Source of the DNA: Euphorbia lathyris
Taxonomy: Eukaryota > Streptophyta > Magnoliopsida > Malpighiales > Euphorbiaceae
Length of the DNA: 64,000 nucleotides
Direction of reading: 5' to 3'
Assembly (NCBI RefSeq): GCF_963576675.1
Contig: NC_088916.1
Span: forward strand, 19,382,501 to 19,446,500
Shown: piece by piece, positions 56,352 to 64,000 of the stretch
Numbering within the stretch: the first letter of the stretch is position 1
How the letters are laid out: every line of letters begins with the position of its first letter
Made by a program: the position numbers and the translations under genes
The notes under the pieces: generated by a model
Seen by the model: the letters and a program-made list of their open reading frames with translations, nothing else
Told to the model about the DNA's origin: nothing
The model's database searches: none

Positions 56352-59300
56352 GCTTGGAGCCAAATCTAATGGACTTTCCTATAAAAATACTGAATCGAAA
56401 CCCAGTACAACCCGCTATTAATTTACACAGACTCAAATTGAATTGTGTTCGAGCTTAAAAATCAAATTTCAAACTCAATCCATATAATCTCACTTAAAAA
56501 ATATATAAATAATCTTTAATTATAAAACATAAAATTAATACTAAAAAGTAAAAAATTAATATATAAATATATAAATTCACTAACTAATATTAATATGACA
56601 TAAAAAAAGAAATATTATTATGGCAGGTCGGGCTAGGCCGGCCTATACTCTTTTTTATCAATTTACTTTTATGGACAAGTTTAGAGAGCTGATAATACGA
56701 AATAAGCAAGTTTAGGGAGCTGGTGAGATACTTGCAAAGTTCAGGGAACCAATCTATTATTTGGGATAAGTTCAGGGAACTGATAATGTATTAGCCATTA
56801 TGAATTAACGAAATAGTAATAATAAACCATAAATAAATTAATACCATCCATTCACCCAAAAATTAAAAACCTAAGTTGTTGCACATGGGAAATTCATGAA
56901 TAGGAAGAGAAAATATAATTTTTTGAAAAGAGGAAGAGCAAATACATTAACAAATTATTAGATATAAACTTTCAATTAAACGCATTTTACGATGAAAAAC
57001 TAATTGAGCTGAATCGAACCAAATTTAGATCAGAAAATTAACGAGTTCAAGTTTGAGTTCAATATTCTGTTCGTAAGAGGAGTTTTATTCACAAGAAGTT
57101 TATTAATTCACTTCATAAACTATGCCACACGAACAATTCATTAATTATTTTGATTTGAAATTTCTTTAACATAAAAATATATAGTTTTGAAATCTATAAA
57201 ATAAAAGTTTATAGAAAACTACGTTGTTTAACATTTCCTCCTTTATGGAAATTGAAAAAAAAAAAATCGAACCAATGTAACTCACGGGCATTTTCATAAA
57301 CATTATAATCGAACTTACTCATGAATCTATAATCGAGTCTGCTCGCAAGCTTTGGAGTCTTGCTTCGCCATGCTCAATCGCGGCTCGTTTACAAATGGAG
57401 CTGAATACAAACGAACTACTTTTATCGAGCAGCTCGGTTTCCCTAATTTTAATCTTCCAATTTCGAAGAAATTGATCCTGATTGCTGGTAATTGAATCCA
57501 GCCATGAACTGCAGGTTGGACACTTTCAGGAAATTAAATTGGAGAACTGCAATAATCAAATCATGACTTTGTAGAAAAGAGATGAAACAAAAAAGGCATT
57601 ACTTGAAAATTTAAAACTCATCCGACCCCAGGATTTTCTCTAATGTCAATAATGCTAATTAGTACCTATAAAAAGGTTTGGTTAAAAATAATCACGGTAG
57701 TTTTTATTTTTGTTTGCCATGATTAGTTGAAACCGGTAAAACAATCACTGGTTTCTTATTTTATAAAGACTCCGGTTATTGAATAACTAGAGTCATAGAC
57801 TTAAAATATCGATAAATTGAGACCGGTTATGCATTAACCGTTCTTGTGACACTGGTTTTTATTTAATCGGTATCAATTGGTGTGCGAACCTCTCCTTTCA
57901 ATGCTCTTCAATCCCATTTCAAATGGTTCACGTTGAACATTAATTTCTCGTCCGTCACTTTTCGTTTTGAGTTTATAATATACCGTTAAAAAAATCTCTC
58001 ATAACATAGAATATGTTGACGTATTTCAAGTTATTTTAAACTTCATTTATCTATTATAGATTTAAGTTTCAAGTTGACAAAAAAAACCAAAATTTGTTTA
58101 TAATTGGTTTGGATATATATAATTTAGAAAAATAATTTTAAATTAATTATATATAAATATTATTATTTATTTATTACGTTATTCAGTCCTACCAATCTGA
58201 ACCATTTGGTCCGACTAAGTGACTCGTGACCCATTTATAAATTCCGTCTGATATCATGCCCGGTTCTAATAACATTGATTAAAAGAGTACTATTCATTTC
58301 TTTTGCGTTAAAAATTATATTTTTTTACATTTCAATAATAAGACTTTTACAGTTTCTTTAAAAATAAATCAAACCTAAAAAAATATTTTCAAACTGTTTA
58401 AAAATATAAATTGTAGAATGTAAATAAAATAAATAATACTCTATTATATTAATCTAATTTTTATGTCCAAATTAATTTTTTTTATTACAGGGGCTTAATA
58501 TGATACAAATAAAAGATTAAAAGTTTAGCCTAACCTAGAAGGGTTTAAAATATTAAGATAAAAGATTACTTGCAGAATCACAAAAATTAAAATAACTAGA
58601 CGTTTTTCTATGTTTATGGTCTAGGTGGACTATGTTAAAGTTGAATTAATGTATTTTTATTTTTATTTTATTTTTAAAGGTTATTTACCTAATTTATTTA
58701 TTTTATTGAATTTGTTAAACTAATAAATTATTACATATGAATTTTCATGGGTGAAGAAATAAGGAAATTATTTTTCCCATTTCAAATGGAAAACCTTCCA
58801 TGTATATACATGTATAATATTTGATCATAACCAGAATTTGAAATACTTTTTGTAAAACAACAACAAACCTCTATTTGCCAACTTTTAAACTAATTTGTTT
58901 TATAAACATACTACAAGCCTTTAATTACAGTATTTTAAACACAAATCCCAAGTAATGTTTACATATTGGCAAAACATAAATAATTAATTTTGGTGAAATT
59001 AATCCATGAATTGATGGTTAATAATTAGAAGTGGCAAAAGTACACACGACAAAAAATCAACACGCAATTTTAGTATTTGGGTTAAGCTTAATAGATAATG
59101 TATCATTTTTGACACGAAATTGACACGCAAATTTTTGGATTGGATTAGGGTTGATATGCTAACCCGAAAATGAAATGAAATGACACGAATATTTAAAACT
59201 ATTGTTATATTCTCTCATGTTTTTATATGTCACTTTATTAATAAAGATAATAAAATTATAATTATTACTTGCAAATGTATTTTGAACCTCCTAAATTGTT

Positions 59301-59769
59301 ATAAACACATTATATGACCTCCTAATATGATATTAACGGACTTTTTAATGGTTAGTGTTAACATACTAATATAAAAATGACATAAAATATTTAAAATTAG
59401 TATCATATCTTCTTATTTTTAAAAGTTAGCGACTCCTACCTTTCAAGAGATAACGATGAATTCTGTGAGCCCAGATAATATGGTACGTGAGTTACATTTA
59501 CCCGAACATGTTAGGTTAACACGATTATGACATGAAAGTTTTTAAATTGGGTTTGGATTTGCTCTTTTTAACACAAACCCGAAATGACACGACACGAACA
59601 CGATAACTGTCGGGTCAAATCAATCCAAATGAAAACAACCAATTCAATTATATAGATATCTATGGATTGGACTAGTTATTAACAACCACTCAATGAAAAA
59701 ATTTCCTTGATTGGATTACATTGATTTTTTTAATCCAATAATTACTAGATTGACCCATGAACAACCCTA
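56352..59769. other. AT-rich intergenic DNA with repeat fragments
   Basis: No gene. It holds a 'caagttcaggga' fragment (56650-56790), a segment with repeated ACCGGT words (57730-57850) that could be the subterminal part of a CACTA-type element, and a segment with repeated GACACGAA words (59040-59620), perhaps a degenerate MITE. None has clear ends. Confidence 0.5.
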
Positions 59770-59777
59770 AACACAAC
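59770..59777. repeat. TSD of hAT-like element 3, left copy
   Basis: AACACAAC, identical to 60741-60748. Confidence 0.85.
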
Positions 59778-60740
59778 TAAGGTTGCAAACGGGACAAGGT
59801 AGGAATGAGTACTGCTGCGTCTGTCCTTGTCTATATGGGGAATCCTCATCCCCATTTATAAAATAAGGAAAACATAATTCTCATCCCCATCCCCGCCCAC
59901 GTGGGGATTAGGATCTCCATGAGGATTCCCGTCCTCCATTTCTCATATAAGTAGTTTGTAAAATATAATCTATAAAACATATACAGTACTTGGTACTTAA
60001 TACGTGATTTGCCTCCTGAACTTGTCCAAAAAGTTTGATTGCCCCCTGAACTTTCAAAGTGTTCCGATAGCCCCTGAACTTGCATAAAATGTTCAGTTAA
60101 CTCTCTGAACTTGCGTAAAATGTAATCAATTGATCATTCAGTTGCAAAAAAGTAAGTTAAATGCGGAAAATATATTCCATGCGTCTTTAAAAAAAAGTAA
60201 AACAATCAAGATCCGGAGGTATGCGGTTGTAATATTAGAGAATACAAGGTTTATAGTTGTGCAAGTAATAACTTTATTTTTAATCTATTCTTGAATTATG
60301 TAATAACATTCTAAGCCATGTGGAATACATCTTCCGCATTTAACTTACTTTTTTGCAATCGAGTGATCAATTGATTACATTTTACGCAAGTTCAGGGAGC
60401 TAACTGAACATTTTATGCAAATTCAAGGGGCTATTGGGACACTTTGAAAGTTCAGGGGGGCCAATCAAGCTTTTTGGACAAGATCAAGGGGCAAATGATG
60501 TATTAAGCCAAGTTACAATAATAATAATTCCTAAGTAATACATCAAGCTGCCAAATATAAAAATAATATCTAAAAGACCATATAAACTACATAGGGGTAT
60601 AGATCCCCGTAGGGGGGAGAGAGATCCCCATCCTTGTCTGTCAAGAATTTTTTTCCCTATTCCCGTTCCATAGAGGAAATATATGGGGATTCTCTGCCCC
60701 CCATTGCGGACGGATAATCTCCGTAGTGTTTGCAACTCTA
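59778..60740. mobile_element. hAT-like non-autonomous element 3, containing a nested MITE
   Basis: Ends TAAGGTTGCAAAC and, inverted, TAGAGTTGCAAAC; perfect 8-bp TSD AACACAAC. GC-richer subterminal words (GGGGAATCCTCATCCCC, AGATCCCCATCC) lie at both ends. 963 bp in all; about 457 bp without the nested MITE. No transposase. Confidence 0.82.
60001..60502. mobile_element. 502-bp MITE with long inverted arms, nested in hAT-like element 3
   Basis: Ends TACGTGATTTGCC and, inverted, TACATCATTTGCC, each flanked by TTAA (59997-60000 and 60503-60506). The arms are about 175 bp (60001-60175, 60330-60502), with matching words such as TTACGCAAGTTCAGGGAGCT. No ORF. The TTAA flank may be the TSD; the superfamily is not settled. 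Confidence 0.8.
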
Positions 60741-60748
60741 AACACAAC

Positions 60749-61128
60749 TACAAGGTCTAACTCCTTACTAAAGACCAAGATATAAAGAACATGTTTGTTA
60801 GTTTCAGATCTAGGACACTTATCTGGCACATACATGAAAAGTAAGCAGATGAAACTACAAAGTAAATACAGTTTTAAAAGGAAAAAAGCCTGCATTAAGA
60901 AGATTTACATGTGAAAATGGATATATTAGAAAGCACTCTACAGACCGCTGGTCTCGTTTTTGCTTCTATAGTTGAACATTTTTATGGAATTACAGGGAGA
61001 AATAATAGCTCTTTACTCTAATGCTTTAAAAAGGTAATTCCATGGAAACTATAGGGGTGGAAATTAATGAAAAAAGAAAATTAGTAAAAGCCTTTACCTG
61101 GAATGTTGCAGAGAGATTGTATAACTTT
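60749..61128 (-). other. Probable 3' UTR and downstream region of the transporter gene
   Basis: No ORF of note. On the minus strand CCAG/GTAAAGG at 61097/61098 looks like a splice donor, so an intron in the 3' UTR is possible. No convincing poly(A) signal could be chosen. Confidence 0.45.
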
Positions 61129-64000
61129 CTATCGCTGTCGTGTTAGCTTCCCAATAGAGTGTAGATACACGGACACAGAGACGACACTGCAGAAAAATAA
61201 AAGAGGCTAGTCAGGTCTATTCTTGAGCAGCAATAACAGCAGTGCAGGATTCTATTCATGCTCGCATTACAGGAGAATTAGAAAGGCTGATTCATAGACA
61301 ACAGATAAGGTAAATAAAGCAAGTGATAAACGCAGCTTACATCGAACCAAGGAAGAAAGCAAGCGACAGATGAAATCCGAAAAGAAAAACAGAGACAACT
61401 GCTGTTAGAAGCATTGCCACTGAAGTAGCATACACCTGCACAACATTTGATAGTCAAACGAGTATTACCATCAATTTAATGAAAATAGGATGGCAAGGTT
61501 ATCAATATGCTGTGCAAATATAAATTGGAATTAATAGATACTTTTTTACCTTTACAATATTATCTGCATACTTCATTACCATTGATACAGCAATACCACT
61601 GCAGAGAGAATACATGATCACACATAAATTCAAGCATTTGAAAGATAAAAAGAAACTGATGCAACTTGTTTATGTCAAATAGCGATGTGAAGCATGATAT
61701 TAATCAACAATATCTTGTTCAACTGGCTGATGAAAGATTGACATCCTTAACACCATGTGACACAAGAATACAAACGTCCGACAAAAGAAGATTTAAGTAA
61801 TCTCAGTTATGCATTATGCTTTTGTTTGTTCATACCCATATCGGTCATATAAGATATTGCAAACTTTATAGTTTTCTCTCAAACCCCCTGACAGCAAGTC
61901 CTTTCTTAATATATAAGATGAAAGATCTCAAAGCAGAATAAAATTACTCAAAATAATGTAATAATAGCGTCATTTTTTATGTTGCTGGTGTTGAACCCAA
62001 ATGAGCTACCACCTGCATTTGCTGCAGGTAACAAGTTCAGCTGTGCTCTGCTGAATGATCAATTAATAGTTGATCATATTAATATAAAATATCCAACCAT
62101 GATACCTCTTGTAATATGTTGTTGGATAGCACTACTCACGTCTAGCAGAGCATTTTTCAGCTTCCCAAAACAACTATTAAGACTAACCTTTCTAACGAGA
62201 AAGGAACACAAACAAGCAATCAAGTATTGATAAATTTGAATACACCAGAAAAGAGCATACGAACCTGAGTGCATGATTAAGAATCATGAGAACTGTAATC
62301 AATGTATATCCATGGAAGAACCCCCTGTTGTTAAATTAAATAATCTTAGTATACCATTGTGAAGAGTAACAAAGCATTTAAATCTAACAAAACCACAAAG
62401 TTAAAAGATATAGGCATTATCATATAGGTAGTTTTAAAGAGTGGATTAAGGAGATCCCAAACACAAACACAGATTAGACAAAGACAGCATTTTTTCGAAG
62501 CATAAAGTAACAAACTTTTCCAACTTTACTTGTTCATGACTGCATCAAAATCTTGAATCAAAATGGCCATGGCATTGAAGATCATCCCAAAGACATATAA
62601 CCAGAAGTTCTGCACGTTGATGTTTCTTGAAGGACGCTTTTTTATTATAGCCTGCCAAAACCAAAACGCATCAGCTGTATAACCATTCAACTGACCAGTC
62701 CAAATCCCAGAAAGGGACAGATTCAAGATGGGCATGACTTCAAGGCTCAGTTGCCCATGTAGCCCTGCCCTCCCAGCCTGGATAATTTTCTTACTTTGAA
62801 AATAATGATAAATAAAAAACCAAGCTCAGACCCAATCTAGTGAGTATAAACAAAGCATGAACCGATGATTTACACTTTTCTCACAACTCTAGGAACTTAA
62901 GGTATACTTCATACAAACCTCAGTGTATACTCCAGCAAAACCGCTTAAAAGTGCCATTATCTACAAAGAAATCACTGTCCATAAGCATAACAACTTAGAG
63001 AAATAACAAAAGAAAAAGTCATTTTTAAACACGTGTCGACAATCACTGTATATAAGGACTTACAATTGCCATTACCCAACCCTGATAGGATGTTTGAAGA
63101 ACATGATCAGAACTGTAAAAAGAAAATAGTTTGTCAAGCAGTGAATCACAAAAAAGTTTAAGTTTAAAACAAAGATAATACATAAATATAAAGGGAACAA
63201 TTCCAAGAGACTCTAAGGATTAGATTTTGATAACCATTCCCTACAAGTCCCAGTCCAATCCCAACCCACCAGAATATTAAACAGGGGGCTCCTATTTCAA
63301 AAATTATCTACCTAATTAAACACTGATTCACAAGGGGATGCCTATTTGTAGCTCAAAATTGTAAACATTGTACCAATATATGATAGTAGAAAAGGTTATA
63401 AATTGCTTTATCTCATGAACATGAGATAGATTAATGCCGTATATCTGGTAAGGAGCAGCTATATAACAATCCTAAGAAACTGAAAACTAGGTAGGGATCG
63501 ATCTTACGAAGGATTCAATTGTGCTGTGGTACATCCAGCGCATAATAGAATGAAAGCTGCCCATTGAATCTCACTTAACCTGAAGAGATATATATTCATT
63601 AGAAAACTGAACCAGACATCAATCTATTGGATCTTGGTTTTAAATTACATTCTAACAGAAATGATTACATGCATGATGAGAAACAGAAAATACTTACTTC
63701 CTCTTAAGTATCATTTGATATAGAATGCCAGTGCTGATAATATTAAGGTTCTTGAGTATCTGATAACCCGGAGCGTCAACATAGGCAAAGATGTAATACT
63801 GCCAAGAAAATTGGAAAGAACAAACCGTGAGATACTTGAGAAGAACTCAGTTATGCTGCTATACATGAACTGAAAGCAAAAAACAATTAGCAGAACCCAC
63901 CTGGAGCAAATTCTTGAAAAGGTACAATGCTGCAGGAATGGGATAAACACTGACTTCATCCAAAGTTGTACTCAATCTAGTTGAATGGGAAGATTCACAA
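61129..64000 (-). CDS. CMP-sialic acid transporter-like nucleotide-sugar transporter (last ten coding exons)
   Basis: Exons on the minus strand, 5' to 3': 64000-63902 (open at window edge), 63798-63698, 63579-63508, 63112-63064, 62960-62919, 62651-62530, 62324-62265, 61598-61550, 61435-61341 and 61186-61129 (TAG at 61129-61131). All junctions are GT-AG and all phases join. About 250 residues are visible, with motifs YYIFAYVDAPGYQILKNLNI, LCAGCTTAQLNPS, SGFAGVYTEAIIKKRPSRNI, NVQNFWLYVFGMIFNAMAIL, MKYADNIVKVYATSVAMLLT and FLFGFHLSLAFFLGS. These match plant Golgi transporters of the nucleotide-sugar transporter family, multi-pass antiporters that exchange a nucleotide sugar for the nucleoside monophosphate. 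Real substrate in plants is uncertain. No break is seen, so the gene is probably functional; its 5' exons lie beyond the window. Confidence 0.92.

Noticed and set aside
57730..57850. CACTA transposon end
   Set aside because: Several ACCGGT words fit a CACTA subterminal region, but no CACTA terminus, partner end or 3-bp TSD was found.
59846..60895. Three minus-strand ORFs of 79-87 residues
   Set aside because: They run across the hAT-like element and its nested MITE and have no recognisable domain.

Overview
This window is a stretch of nuclear DNA from a flowering plant, probably a eudicot. The base composition is AT-rich. One multi-exon host gene with plant-type GT-AG introns lies at the right edge. 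The rest is mostly plant-type retrotransposons (SIRE/Maximus and Tork Copia, Athila-like Gypsy, L1 LINEs) and small non-autonomous DNA transposons. No rRNA, tRNA, CRISPR or organellar genes were seen.

Left half (1-42354), a retrotransposon nest. A Tork-type Copia element on the minus strand (7766-10832 and 21132 to about 21950) was invaded twice. A SIRE-type Copia (SIRE-1, 1-7765, minus, 3' LTR outside the window) sits in the end of its pol. A rearranged Athila-like Gypsy complex (10833-21131) sits between its gag and its integrase. To the right, a full-length L1 LINE on the minus strand (LINE-A) runs from 42339 down to 22766, bounded by a 15-bp target-site duplication. It is split by a 2,053-bp solo LTR (23016-25068, TSD GGGCA) and by a complete 12.2-kb SIRE element (SIRE-2, 25162-37374, TSD GAGGG). 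SIRE-2 in turn carries a 1,807-bp Gypsy-type solo LTR (29813-31619, TSD GCATT). Removing each insertion restores the reading frame of its host, so the order of events can be read: LINE-A, then SIRE-2 and the 2-kb LTR, then the inner LTR.

Right half (42355-61000). AT-rich intergenic DNA carries three hAT-like non-autonomous elements (43376-44144, 55123-56343, 59778-60740), the last containing a nested 502-bp MITE. It also carries foldback repeats and a second L1 (LINE-B, 48313-55010, plus strand). LINE-B is young-looking: 14-bp TSD, poly(A) tail, a 5' UTR built of 126-bp tandem monomers, and both ORFs present with one lesion each.

Right edge (61129-64000). The last ten coding exons of a Golgi nucleotide-sugar transporter (CMP-sialic acid transporter-like) lie on the minus strand. 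This is the only clear host gene.

The most unusual signals are regulatory. (1) Two LTR families have dense GC-rich inverted-repeat arrays just upstream of the TATA box; in one, six pairs of 13-bp motifs sit at a constant 20-21 bp, about two helical turns. (2) Both SIRE copies keep a TATA box about 100 bp upstream of a third, env-position ORF, which suggests an internal promoter. (3) LINE-B has a monomer-type 5' UTR. All coordinates were worked out by eye; family names rest on motif recognition, not on database searches.
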